A stretch of 64,000 nucleotides of DNA, taken from assembly GCA_026119855.1 (NCBI GenBank), contig JAOWBW010000038.1, forward strand, positions 1,911,824-1,975,823. Direction: 5' to 3'. The stretch is from Campanula takesimana. Taxonomy: Eukaryota > Streptophyta > Magnoliopsida > Asterales > Campanulaceae. This document shows positions 23,261 to 34,371 of this stretch, one piece after another; position 1 is the stretch's first letter; each line of letters begins with the position of its first letter. The notes under the pieces are model-generated. The model ran no database searches and was not told the DNA's origin. It saw only the letters and a list, made by a program, of their open reading frames with translations. The translations under genes and the position numbers were made by a program.

Positions 23261-23795
23261 TAATCCTTTTATATAATTGTGGGTTCTTGATTGTTACAGA
23301 TGGATGGAGATGAGCCGTTTGTAGATCCGGGTCCTTTGAACCGCACCGTGCTGAAGTTACAGGGTTCCCATAGATCTTCTCAGCTATGGGCTGGTGAAGA
23401 GGTTTGTAGTATCTCCTTTCGACATGGTCCAAAGCCCCCGACAAATTTAGATGAAAGGGTTGTGAACAGATTACGAGTTGCGGGGTATTACGGAGTGTAC
23501 AGGATGGGGAAATGAAGAAATATGATTGTGCTTTATTTGAGGCGTTGGTCGAGCGGTGGCGCACGGAGACCCACACTTTCCATCTACATGTTGGTGAGAT
23601 GACGATTACGTTGGAGGATGTGGGTGTATTGACAGGTTTGCCGATAGATGGATTGCCTGTCACGGGCCTTCAGACATATATGACAGACGCCGAGTGGGCT
23701 GATTTGTGTTTTGAGTTGTTAGGTGTCAGACCTGGTCCCCCGAACTTGAAGACTGGGATGTTGATGATCAAGTGGCTTATGGAACAATTCTCTAG
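23253..23795 (+). pseudogene. Extra tandem copy of PMD exon 1 (left arm)
   Basis: A 543-bp unit (ATG at 23300) duplicated in front of the complete left-arm gene (ATG at 23843). Its frame is lost by a one-base deletion at RMGK (near 23507), where the second copy is intact. The junction TCTA/GTATATTATT suggests a few bases of microhomology. The right arm has no such duplicate, so it arose after the palindrome formed. Confidence 0.85.
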
Positions 23796-23842
23796 TATAT
23801 TATTAATCCTTTTATATAATTGTGGGTTCTTGATTGTTACAG

Positions 23843-25990
23843 ATGGATGGAGATGAGCCGTTTGTAGATCCGGGTCCTTTGAACCGCACCGTGCTGAAGT
23901 TACAGGGTTCCCATAGATATTCTCAGCTATGGGCTGGTGAAGAGGTTTGTAGTATTTCCTTTCGACATGGTCCAAAGCCCCCGACAAATTTAGATGAAAG
24001 GGTTGTGAACAGATTACGAGTTGCGGGGTATTACGGAGTGTACAGGATGGGGGAAATGAAGAAATATGATTGTGCTTTATTTGAGGCGTTGGTCGAGCGG
24101 TGGCGCACGGAGACCCACACTTTCCATCTACCTGTTGGTGAGATGACGATTACGTTGGAGGATGTGGGTGTATTGACAGGTTTGCCGATAGATGGATTGC
24201 CTGTCACGGGCCTTCAGACATATATGACAGACGCCAAGTGGGCTGATTTGTGTTTTGAGTTGTTAGGTGTCAGACCTGGTCCCCCGAACTTGAAGACTGG
24301 GATGTTGATGATCAAGTGGCTTATGGAACAATTCTCTAATATTGGTAATTTGGAAGAAAATGCCACAGAAGCGGATATTGATAGGTACACGCGTGCCTAT
24401 ATCTTGGCATTACTGGAGTCGTATATCTTGGCAGATCGCAGTAATGCCAAGGTGAAGCTCATATATTTGCCACTTCTTAGAGACATCGATGCTGTAGGAT
24501 CTTATAGTTGGGGTAGTGCTTCGTTAGCCATCCTTTATCGAGAGCATTGCAAGGCGAGTTCCCCCTAGACTAGTCAGTGTGGAGGATTCATGCCGATTGT
24601 GCATGTATGACTATTTAAATACAGTAAACACGTGCACCCTATCATTTAATAGTATATATATTGATGTTGATTTTTGAACATATTTGGGCATGGGAGAGAT
24701 TGGGGTGTACCGGGCGCGGTCGATAGGCGTTTTTAATAGGGCAAACGTAGATGACCCGTTGGGGGCAAGGTATGATAGGACTACTTATAGAAGAAGTGAT
24801 ATTTTTTACGCTTTTGGAGTATAATTTTCTTTGATTTTCAATTTCAGTTGGCGGGGGGCGTTATCGTTTGGTTATGTGACTAGACATAACCTGCGCGGCT
24901 ATAGGGATGCGTTGGATAGTTTGACTGCTGATCAGGTTGTGTGGGAGCCATATAGAGACCGTGTTGATCCAGAGTATTGCCTGCAGGGAGAGGCTGTTTG
25001 GAGGACGAGGTCGCCTCTTATATGTTTCGAGAGGGTGGAGTTGCACCTGCCTGATCGAGTTATGCGCCAGTTTGGCATGCGCCGTCAGTTGACACTAAGG
25101 TTAGATTGCATCAGATTGATAAACGGAGTAAACCCAAAATAAGTTGGGTGGATGACCATGCCTCCTATATCGCACAATGGGAAGCACGTTTGTTGAATGT
25201 GGTGCCTAGGTCAGAGGACGAGGTGGATATGGACTATTCTTATACCCATGAGTACATGCTTTGGTGAGTGTTTATTGTTTTTGTATACCCTCTCTATCCC
25301 GGAATAAATGTTATAGTTGACATGAGTACATGCTTTGCACCACAAATTTTTAACATTTTTAAGTAAGCGACATTTTTTTTCTTCAAAAGGTACAAAAGCA
25401 TCACACGTTTGTTGATTCACAATCCTGATCATGTAGAGGATGTGGGGTACCGGTCACATGCTAGCCTCAAAGAAGGGATGGTGAGTTTCTAATTCTTTTT
25501 TATACTCCCTTTGTCCCAGAATAAATGACGTTTTTATTTGAAAAGGTACAAGATTATTATTTTATTATGTATAGTTATAAGTTACTTTTGATATCATTTT
25601 CTGAATATATTTTTTTCAGATTCAAAGCTTCCAACGTTTATATGTCATAAATGAACAAGCCATTATTGAGCAAGGACCGGACCAATCTCGCCTTCAAACG
25701 CGGCTTATCATCACACGTGCCCTGACGCATATTAGAGAGGAAGGACGACTTCTGGGTCAACCTCCTCCACCACCGGTTGACCGTACCCATGAAGATGAGG
25801 GTCAGAGACAACGTCCTCGTCGTCGTGGGGACGATCAGGGTGATGGTGAGGGACAAGGTCAGGTGATGGTGAGGGACATCAGGGTGATGGTGAGGGACAT
25901 GGTGAGGGTGATGATCAGGGACATGGTGAGGGTGATGATCAGGGAAGAGGTTGACCCAGATCAACCTCACCATGTCCCTGATCATCACCC
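23843..25990 (+). pseudogene. Plant mobile domain (PMD, MAIN-like) gene, left arm
   Basis: Exon 1 (23843 on) reads MDGDEPFVDPGPLNRTVLKL, then FHLPVGEMTITLEDVGVLTG and later SYSWGSASLAILYREHCKAS, the classic PMD core (long form annotated as phosphatase-7-like or MAIN-like). An in-frame TAG at 24566 interrupts it before the WAWERL segment (about 24680-24771), which also has lost a base. Exon 24850-25265 has FGYVTRHNLRGYRDALDSLT and VVWEPY. Exons at 25389-25481 and 25620-25990 carry the tail, with Gly/Asp/Glu/Gln repeats (GDGEGQGQ). PMD proteins occur both as host silencing factors and inside transposons. Transcription would run into the opposite arm. Confidence 0.85.
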
Positions 25991-26060
25991 TCACCATGTC
26001 CCTCACCATCACCATCACCCTGACCTTGTCCCTCACCATCACCCTGATCGTCCCCACGAC
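25840..26060. repeat. Centre of the palindrome: GGTGAGGG / ATGATCAGG repeats
   Basis: About ten imperfect copies of GGTGATGGTGAGGGACA-type words on the left, mirrored by CACCATGTCCCTGATCATC on the right, with the turning point near 25960 and almost no spacer. It encodes the low-complexity C-termini of both genes. Confidence 0.85.
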
Positions 26061-27850
26061 GAGGACGAGGACGTTGTCTCTGACCCTCATCTTCATGGGT
26101 ACGGTCAACCGGTGGTGGAGGAGGTTGACCCAGAAGTCGTCCTTCCTCTCTAATATGCGTCAGGGCACGTGTGATGATAAGCCGCGTTTGAAGGCGAGAT
26201 TGGTCTGGTCCTTGCTCAATAATGGCTTGTTCATTTATGACATATAAACGTTGGAAGCTTTGAATCTGAAAATAAAATATTCAGAAAATGATATCAAAAG
26301 TAACTTATAACTATCTTCATAATAAAATAATAATCTTGTACATTTTCAAATAAAAACGTCATTTATTCCGGGACAGAGGGAGTATAAAAAAGAATTAGAA
26401 ACTCACCATCCCTTCTTTGAGGCTAGCGTGTGACCGGTGCCCCACATCCTCTACATGATCAGGATTGTGAATCACCAAACGTGTGATGCTTTTGTACCTT
26501 TGGAAAAAAAAAATGTCGCTTTACTTAAAAATGTTAAAAATTTGTGGTGCAAAGCATGTACTCATGTCAACTAACATTTATTCAGGGATAGAGAGAGTAT
26601 ACAATAAACACTCACCAAAGCATGTACTCATGGGTATAAGAATAGTCCATATCCACCTCGTCATCTGACCTAGGCACCACATTCAACAAACGTGCTTCCC
26701 ATTGTGCGATATAGAAGGCATGGTCATCCACCCAACTTATTTTGGGTTTACTCCGTCTATCAATCTGATGCAATCTAACCTCAGTGTCAACTGACCTAGG
26801 GATCAACTGGCGCATAACTCGATCAGGCAGGTGCAACTCCACCCTCTCAAAACATATAAGAGGCGACCTCGTCCTCCAAACAGCCTTTCCCTGCAGGCAA
26901 TACTCTGGATCAACATGGTCTCTATATGGCTCCCACACAACCTGATCAGTAGTCAAACTATCCAACGCATCCCTATAGCCGCGCAGGTTATGTCTAGTCA
27001 CATAACCAAACGATAACACCCCCCGCCAACTGAAATTGAAAATCAAAGAAAATTATACTCCAAAAGCGTAAAAAATATCACTTCTATGATAAGTAGTCCT
27101 ATCATACCTGGCCCCCAACGGGTCATCTACGTTTGCCCCATTAAAAACGCCTATCGACCGCGGCCAGGTACACCCCAATCTCTCCCATGCCCAAATATGT
27201 TCAAAAATCAACATCAATATATATATAAATATATATTTAAATATATATATATAATATATACTATAAAATGATAGGGTGCACGTGTATACTGTATTTAAAT
27301 AGTCATACCTATCAATATCCGCTTCTGTGGCATTTTCTTCCAAATTACCAATATTAGAGAATTGTTCCATAAGCCACTTGATCATCAACATCCCAGTCTT
27401 CAAGTTCGGGGGACCAGGTCTGACACCTAACAACTCAAAACACAAATCAGCCCACTCGGCGTCTGCCATATATGTCTGAAGGCCCGTGATAGGCAATCCA
27501 TCTATCGGCAAACCTGTCAATACACCCACATCCTGCAACGTAATCGTTATCTCACCAACAGGTAGATGGAAAGTGTGGGTCTCCGTGCGCCACCGCTCGA
27601 CCAAAGCCTCAAATAAAGCACAATCATATTTCTTCATTTCCCCCATCCTGTACACTCCGTAAAACCCCGCAACTCGTAATCTGTTCACAACCCTTTCATC
27701 TAAATTTGTCAGGGACTTTGGACCATGTCGAAAGGAGATAGTACAAACCTCTTCACCAGCCCATAGCTGAGAAGATCTATGGGAACCCTGTAACTTCAGC
27801 ACGGTGCGGTTCAAAGGACCCGGATCTACAAACGGCTCATTTCCATCCAT
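25970..27850 (-). pseudogene. Plant mobile domain (PMD, MAIN-like) gene, right arm
   Basis: Mirror image of the left gene. ATG at 27850, MDGNEPFVDPGPLNRTVLKL. It keeps HIWAWERLGCTWPRSIGVFN and WRGVLSFGYVTRHNL, which are broken in the left arm. It lacks about 240 bp corresponding to the YSWGSASLAILYREHC segment (the deletion is near 27308, at a GGTA/GTATGA junction), so the PMD core is incomplete. The intron at 27215-27262 has a TATA microsatellite. The C-terminal D-D-Q-G/G-E-G repeats end at the palindrome centre. Confidence 0.85.
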
Positions 27851-27889
27851 CTGTAACAATCAAGAACCCACAATTATATAAAAGGATTA

Positions 27890-28170
27890 ATAATATACTC
27901 CCTACGTCCTAAAAAGTTCATTCAACTAACAAAGAAAAAAGTAATTTAGCCATTGATTATCAAATACGAAAAATAATATACTCCCTCCGTCCAAAAAAGT
28001 TCATTCAAACTAACAACAAAAAAAGAATGATTAACTTTTTGGGACGGAGGGAGTGTTTATTTGATAGCAAAAATACAAACAAAAATCATCAAAATCCCCA
28101 ATTTATTTTTCGGGATGGAGGGAGTATTTATTGGAACATGTATACTCCCTCCGTCCCAAAATAATTTTCA
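27890..28170. mobile_element. Cluster of Stowaway MITEs in the right arm
   Basis: Mirror of 22994-23260. A complete small copy lies at about 27980-28050 (CTCCCTCCGTCC...GGGACGGAGGGAG). Another GGGATGGAGGGAG/CTCCCTCCGTCCC pair lies at 28112-28157. Confidence 0.75.
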
Positions 28171-28594
28171 TACTTTGAAAGCAAAATACAAACAAAAATC
28201 ATCAAAATCCCCAAATTCAATTCAAACCTAAATTATAAACTTTGAAATCAAATCTGCAAATAACAACATTTAATATAATTCTACAAAAACCAAATCATAA
28301 AATGCTACTAGAATCCATAACCAGTCGACAATCACCCACAAAATTGAACCAAAATTCGCAAAATCCTAACCCTAAATTTAATATGATAGATATTTTGCTA
28401 AAAATAAAGAAAAACTTACATTTTGTATTAGGAACGGAGAGATGTAGCTTCGAATTGAGAAAACCCCTCACAATCAAACCAAGAAATGACGTCAATCGCC
28501 CAGAAATCGTCCCCTTCGTCGCCCTCTTTCGCCCGCTTACTGTGTTGTGAGAATTGTGCTTTCGAAGTCAGAGCGCTGAGTAGTGTAATTAAAC

Positions 28595-28815
28595 TAATTC
28601 GCTTCTAGAAAAAGCGTATTCATTTAAAGTAATACGCTTTTGCAAAAAGCGTATTCTATTAAAGTAATTCGCTTTCTGAAAAAGCGATTTATATTAGGGT
28701 TATTAACGTTAATTACATCCGTTGATGATTAATGGGCCTAATCAGGTCAAAGCCTAATTCGCTAAGTCGGGAAGCGTATTACCTTAATTCGCTTTTTTCA
28801 CAAGCGTATTACCTC
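28595..28815. repeat. Array of small hairpins, right arm
   Basis: Inverse of 22368-22562. The words AATTCGCTT, AAAAAGCGTATT and AATACGCTTTTGCAAAAAGC recur and pair locally. The changes from the left array are single bases. Confidence 0.75.
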
Positions 28816-28903
28816 AAAGTTGGTCATTTTGGTACATACTTTGAAAAAGTTGTCACTTTGGTAAATACTTAGAAAAAAAGGAATTATTTGAGAAAAAAAT
28901 CCC

Positions 28904-29690
28904 TATTTTTCAAATTTTATTCCCATCTATTTTTCCTCTCCAACTTACTTCCCCCCCCCCCACACATCTTCTCCTTGACGTACATATGAGGATTCATATT
29001 AGCTGGCACAAATAAATTTGCGATCAAGGGTTTGTTGTTGTTGTAATCAATATTATCTACCATAAAGGATAAACAAAATCACCAAATAATTGAGCAATCA
29101 AGTGTATTTGATTGTGGAAATAAGAGAATGTAAATTTGGACATACTGAAAAATTTGCTCCCATTTTTTTATGTGGCTGAGTTTGCTTATTCGTACATTTT
29201 CTTCGTAATACTTGAAACTATTAAGTTCCTAGAATTTACTTTCAACTATCTTAAAAGAATTTTGAAACTTATTCTTGCACTAGTGGAACTGGCAAATATG
29301 ACCCTTTAAGTAAATATATTCCCGCATAACCTTTGTTGTATATTCCATTAATTGCAAAAAACTCAATAGTACGTTACTCCAATGTGTCGTTCACCCTTGT
29401 TATTATTATGTACTTTGTCCTAACAAATATTAGGACAGAGTGCAAGCTGAAAAACAGTGAGCATTGACTTCACATGTGTGTATAGCTTGTTCCTACGTCC
29501 TATTTTCCTTGAGACCTTTAAGTCTCTACCAGGAATCGAAATCCTTTCTGACACCCCTTTTTTTTTTTGCTTTATCAAGATTTTATCTTATAGAGGAATT
29601 AAAGTGTTTAGTTTTATATCTTTGCTGTGTTGATATTCATCCGTTTCTTCATTTTTTGAGCTGACTCTGAATCGTAGAGCCAATATTGTT
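28904..29690. other. Palindrome flank and resumed duplicated unit, no gene
   Basis: 28904-29040 has no counterpart. From 29042 (TCAATATTATCTACCATAAAGG) the sequence matches about 2180-2760, then loses similarity. No open reading frame of note. Confidence 0.6.
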
Positions 29691-29814
29691 TATACTACAC
29701 ATGATTTTCGAAATGCTTTCGGGCACTTTTTATTAACATTGATTGAGAAAGTGAAATGATACTAGGGCGTGGGTTCTTGATGGGTCGGGTAATTATTCTT
29801 GTAACTCCTATAAA

Positions 29815-30110
29815 TTCTTGATTCATACTCCCGATCCTTCTTCTTTTCCCCTGGTATCTTTTATTTGGAAGTCCAAAACTCCCTTCAAAATAAAAGCTTT
29901 TCTGTGGACCGTAGTGCTTAAAAAGCTCAACACCAATGATAATCTTCAGGTTCGACGACCTTTTAAGTGTTTTTTGCCTAATTGGTGTGTGAATTGTAAG
30001 CTCTCCGACGAGTCGCATGATCATCTTTTCCTCCATTGTTCAGTTGCTTGTTATCTTTTTGGAATCGATTGTTTGGGGTGATAGGAGAAATGTGGGTGAG
30101 CCCAGAAACG
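29815..30110 (+). mobile_element. LINE fragment: reverse-transcriptase zinc-binding domain
   Basis: The frame reads KIKAFLWTVVLKKLNTNDNL, then CFLPNWCVNCKLSDESHDHL and FLHCSVACYLF. The C-x2-C...H-x4-H/C pattern is the zinc-binding domain found at the end of plant L1-type LINE proteins. No RT core is present, so this is a small remnant. The first SRO fragment joins directly downstream. Confidence 0.75.
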
Positions 30111-30196
30111 TTGTGTTCTTTCCTGCAGATACAATTTTGTGGGTTTGGGAGAGATAAAGATGCAGTTCAGCTTTGGGAATGTGGTGTTTCAGCTAT

Positions 30197-30970
30197 AATA
30201 TGTTTGTCAGGTTCTCTTGGGGCGAGTGGAGCTTGTTCGTCCTGGTTCGGGGCAGAGTCATCCGAGTTCTGAAGAGTTCGGTTCTGGGGTTGATGACCTT
30301 CTATCTCCCAAGAAGTACATTGTGTGGAGTACTCACATGAACACTCATATCTTGCCACAATATGTCTTAAGTTTCAGGATTCCTTCTTGCTTAATTGGTG
30401 AGTACTTTGATTTATATTTTTAAATCCGTGTTTGTTTGGTAAGCAATAATTACATTTGCATTAGGTATACTATCAGTAAAATTGGTGCTAAAATGACATC
30501 AAAGGGAATGCTCATTATGGCGATTCAAACAGGCACTTTTGTTTTGATCCTTCTACTGCGCTTGGTAATTTGAAATTATTGGATTGTCGTAATTTAGTCT
30601 GTTTGAATGTCATGTTTCCCAGGGGATAAAAAAGACCATATTCCTCTCAGGAAACCGACTTTGAATTTGATGCGAGAAAAAAAACAATAATATCTGCTCT
30701 TGTGAAGTTTTTGCCTCCGCAAACCATCAGTCTGATTGAGGAGCATTATCGTGAACTTCGGGTGGGTACTTGCAAATGGCACTCTGTTTTTTGGTTTCAT
30801 CTTGCAAGTTTCTTGCCCTTATATTTTATCTTTTACTTTTCACCCCTTTTTCAGGAAAACAAGATATCAAAGGATGAACTAACAATGCGAATCAGACAGA
30901 TAGTAGGGGATGAATTGTTGAAAGTAGTTGTAAAATCTGTCAGAGAGAAGGTACATTCCTTTCGTTAGAT
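30197..30970 (+). pseudogene. 5'-truncated SRO (RCD1-like) gene copy
   Basis: It begins inside the PARP-like domain (VLLGRVELVRPGSGQSHPSS, KKYIVWSTHMNTHILPQYVL), just after LINE-derived sequence. The RST domain exons follow: 30680-30757 (SALVKFLPPQTISLIEEHYR) and 30855-30949 (ENKISKDELTMRIRQIVGDE), with GT-AG borders. SRO proteins combine an inactive PARP-like domain with an RST domain that binds transcription factors in stress responses. The N-terminal half is missing. Confidence 0.8.
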
Positions 30971-32288
30971 GTATGTATAATCTATATTTTAATTCCCTCC
31001 AATTGTTACGACAATGATATCAGATGTTTTGGAATAAATGCTATTGTTGTTTGAGTTTGATTATTTCCTGAACCTTGCCAGCCATAGCCTAAGATCTTTG
31101 AATTAACTTTTCAATAGCTAGTAGCAAATTTAGATGTATTTATTTTTATTGCTTAGACTATCACTTTAGCATAACTTCCTTTTGAAAAAGCCTTTCAATT
31201 GATTCCATACAAGAACATCTAACAAAAATAAGGTGGTTCGTTTTAATCAGTCTGATATCACCTTTATGTTACCCAGCAAGTTTTGTACTCTGTGGTTCTA
31301 TCCTGTTAACAAGGAGATTCATGTTTGATTTTGCAGTAACTGAAACGAGTTTACTTAGTTTTCGTGAAACAAGCGCCACAGTTGAGTGGAAATATGTCGT
31401 TATCTTCCCGCGAATGGAAGAGTTATCTCTTTGAATGGATTTTCCGGATTTCCCTGCGAATAGAAGAGATAGATAATACTGATAAAAACTTACTCGTTGG
31501 GAATTGACAATCTAGGTAATACGTCCATTCTGTTAGTTTCTCTGGTATGACTCGTTTTGTCGTTCTGGCAAGTCATTGGTTTTCAGATTCTCATGGCAAA
31601 GATTATCTTTGTTTGTTTATTGAGAGTGATGTTCGATCTTTGAATGAATATGTTGAAAGCTGATTTGAGTACCTACTGTGTTTTCTCTTTGCTAATTGAA
31701 TCATTTGGACTCACCAGTACTTCTTCATGTCATTAATGAAATTGCTTAATTATAGGGCTGGGATTCTTCCCCCCATCCAGAGAAAATTTACAATTTTGGG
31801 TGCCCTCACCAGTTTCTTTGTTCAACTCAGATGAAGTGAGAGGAATGCCAACTTGCAAAAATGGCTGGAAACGCTGTCAATACAAAATGAGTGGATCTCT
31901 TATCGCGTCACAGCCATCTTAGTAGTTTCTGGGCACATTTCATTTCACCCTTTTCATATCCTCCGTTAGTCCTTGTTCCCATCATATTTATCCGCTTTTC
32001 GCAGAGGAGAGAGAATTGCTACCCTACTTGTTTAACTTTTCGACAAGTATTTTCAATACAATTCCTATGTGCTTCTCTTTTCTTCTTGTTATGGTGTTAG
32101 GGATCTGTTACTATCCTCACTATTATTCTCTATTTCAATTTGTAAACTCATCTTCTAGGCCTGCTGAGATGGAGATACTCAATTTCTAGTGCTGATAGGA
32201 ATTCTTCTTTGTTTCTTTAATTCCCGTAGTTTTTGCAAATACATAGGATTGCACAATTCCACTCTGTTAGGGTATACTGCTGCCAGGT
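30971..32288. other. Spacer between the two SRO copies
   Basis: AT-rich with no recognised domain. The last few hundred bases may hold the promoter and leader of the second SRO copy, but no convincing TATA box was identified. Confidence 0.4.
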
Positions 32289-33860
32289 ATGGAGGGGAAT
32301 CGGTTGTCCTCTGTTCCAATGGGAAGTAATGTTGAATTTGTAAATAGAAGAATTGGGAGCAATTATAAAAGCAGTGATCAAGGCTCCTCATCGGTTTCTA
32401 AATTCAAAAGTGGGGGTTTGCGGAGGGAACCATGAAGGAGAATCTCGAGCTTTGGTTGATGGGTTAGTGAAATTGAATGGAAGGGAGGAAGCTTATGAAA
32501 CCATGAAACGGAGGTTTATTTCGGTTTTGGGTTCTCTTGGAATGCACACCAAAATTGAGGCGATTCACAGGAATGACTTTGGTTTCCATACCACTAGACA
32601 AGCTAAGCTTGCTTTCTTTCAGATTTCCGCTATAGCCATGGAGAAGTATGCAAATATGAAGCTAGCTTGGTTTGGTGCTTCCAAGGATGATATTAACAAG
32701 ATAATTTCACATGGGTTTGGTCCTTCTCACCAATCTGACAATGCTGGATCGTACGGGCTTGGGATTCATCTATCTCCAGAGACCTCTTGTATTGAAAGGT
32801 ATGGGGTAAATCTCATTTCAATTTTGATAATATTTGTTTAATGATGTAGAATTTCATGATTTTTACTATGGACTTCTGATTTTTGCAGTGTGAAATCATC
32901 AATTGTTGATGAAGATGAAGTTAGATATATGTTGCTTTGTCGGGTTCTCTTGGGGCGAGTGGAGCTTGTTCGTCCTGGTTCGGGGCAGAGTCATCCGAGT
33001 TCTGATGAGTTTAATTCTGGGGTTGATGACCTTCTATCTCCCAAGAAGTACATTGTATGGAGTACTCGCATGAACACTCATCATATCTTGCCAGAATATG
33101 TCATAAAGTTACCGGATTCCTTCTTCCTTAATTGGTGAGCACTTTGATTTTTGTTTTGAAATCCGTTTTTGTTTGGTATGCAATAATCGCATTTGCATTA
33201 GGGAAATAATAATGTTACAAAAAATGGCTTACAAAATGAGGTGTCATAAATGTATTGGTGTTTTTAATTAGAGTGTGTCGGGTCCACTATCGATGTAGCC
33301 AATAAAATATCGTCACCACATCTTGTATCCTTCATTTTGTAACCTTCTTTTGTAAGCCTAGCATTGCCCTTTGCATTATGTACACTACTATAAAAGTTGT
33401 GCTAAAATGACATCAAAGGCAATGATCATTATTGCGTCTCAAACAAGTACTCCCTTTATCCCGCTTTAAGGTTCTCATTTTCTTTTTTGGTCTGTCACAA
33501 TTTAAAGTTGTCATTCTCACAACAAAAACACCCTACCCATTTTATCTCTCATACTTTACTTTTCATACTTGCAACATTTATTTTTTCTTAATCCCCGTGC
33601 AAAGCCATCAGTCTGATTGAGGAGCATTATCGTGAATGTATTGTCGGGTTTGTATATGCAAATGGCTCCCCAATTCTTGGTTTTATCTTGCAAGATTCTT
33701 GCCCTTATTTTTTTTTATCTTTTACGTTTCACCCCTTTTTCAGGAAAACAAGATATCAAAGGATGAACTTACAATGCGAATCAGACAGATAGCAGGGGAT
33801 AAATTGTTGAAAGCAGTTGTCTACTCTTTAATGAAGAAGGTACATACTTTCCTTTAGATG
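32289..33860 (+). pseudogene. SRO (RCD1-like) gene with a frameshift and damaged RST exon
   Basis: ATG at 32289 opens MEGNRLSSVPMGSNVEFVNR but stops at TGA near 32431. The conserved part continues in another frame: ESRALVDGLVKLNGREEAYE, KLAWFGASKDDINKIISHGF, YGLGIHLSPETSC (PARP-like domain), ending at 32798/GTATGG. Exon 2 is 32889-33134 (VLLGRVELVRPGSGQSHPSS...KKYIVWSTRMNTHHILPEYV). The RST part is split: the first RST exon (about 33605) lacks its start and has lost the splice donor seen in the other copy, while 33745-33839 keeps ENKISKDELTMRIRQIAGDK. It looks like an SRO of the short type without a WWE domain. A sequencing error could explain the single shift, but the RST damage argues for a pseudogene. 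Confidence 0.75.
33205..33375. mobile_element. Fold-back MITE downstream of SRO
   Basis: The left (ATGGCTTACAAAATGAGG) and right (CATTTTGTAACCTTC, TTTTGTAAGCC) parts are imperfect inverse repeats around a TCGGGTCCAC centre. Non-coding. The superfamily is not clear. Confidence 0.5.
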
Positions 33861-34085
33861 TATGTTGAGTCTAATCCCTCCATCCCAAAATGAACTTCCC
33901 ATATTTTTGCTGTAACTACAAATGAAACTTTGAGTAATAATTTTATGTTGATTTAATTATTCAAATGAAAATCTAAAACTTGTTATTGACAGTATTGTTG
34001 TTGCTGTATCATTTACAAAATTTTGATATTCATTAGTATAAATAAATCAACCTAATTTATTGCTCAAAGTTCTTTTGTAGTAAGG
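33376..34085. other. SRO 3' region and AT-rich spacer
   Basis: Includes the last SRO exon described above and a degraded Stowaway-like piece at about 33450-33530 (ACTCCCTTTATCCCGC). No further gene is seen after 33860. Confidence 0.45.
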
Positions 34086-34290
34086 GCAACTCCAATGGTA
34101 GGTATCAAAATCAAATTTTAATACTTACCTCAAGGTATTAGCATCTCCAATGGCAAACCAAGAAGGTACCAAAATTTGATGTGGTACTAAGGAAGGTAGC
34201 AAATTTGCTACCTTCCTTAGGACCACACCAAATTTTATTTACCTTTTTATTTTGTCATTGGTAGTGCTATGTGTCAAACTAAATAAGATA
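34086..34290. mobile_element. Fold-back MITE with GGAAGGTAGCAAATTTGCTACCTTCC centre
   Basis: Begins GGCAACTCCAATGG. The whole left half (to about 34205) is mirrored by the right half (GCTACCTTCC...CATTGGTAGTGC) with scattered changes. No coding content. Confidence 0.65.
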
Positions 34291-34371
34291 TTTTTTTATC
34301 CAAATTTACTTTTTTTTCTTTATTATTATTTAAAATTATTTATTATAAATATTAAGTTATAAAATATTTTA

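Larger units (their letters stand above)
22279..28903. mobile_element. Giant inverted repeat (palindrome) carrying two plant mobile domain genes
   Basis: From GATTTTTTTCTCAAATA at about 22279 the sequence is mirrored, with small changes, by 28903 backwards (TATTTGAGAAAAAAAT). The centre is at about 25960 (GGTTGACCC/AGATCAACC). The left arm is about 3.67 kb and the right about 2.93 kb. The difference comes mainly from a 543-bp tandem duplication in the left arm and a roughly 240-bp deletion in the right. Each arm has, from outside in: a set of small hairpins with AATACGCTT/AAGCGTATT, a leader, Stowaway MITEs, and a PMD gene reading toward the centre. I see no clear target duplication outside the arms. 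Compared with the duplicated host unit, the foreign DNA spans roughly 22105-29042. Confidence 0.85.

Noticed and set aside
25638..26247. Long open frames rich in Val/Met/Arg/Asp or His/Pro on both strands at the palindrome centre
   Set aside because: They are other-frame translations of the GGTGAGGG repeat that encodes the PMD C-termini; no independent gene.
22279..28903. The palindrome as a terminal-inverted-repeat transposon with a target duplication
   Set aside because: Nine-base flanks (ACCTACCTA and CCTATTTTT) do not match, so I report an inverted duplication rather than a simple insertion.
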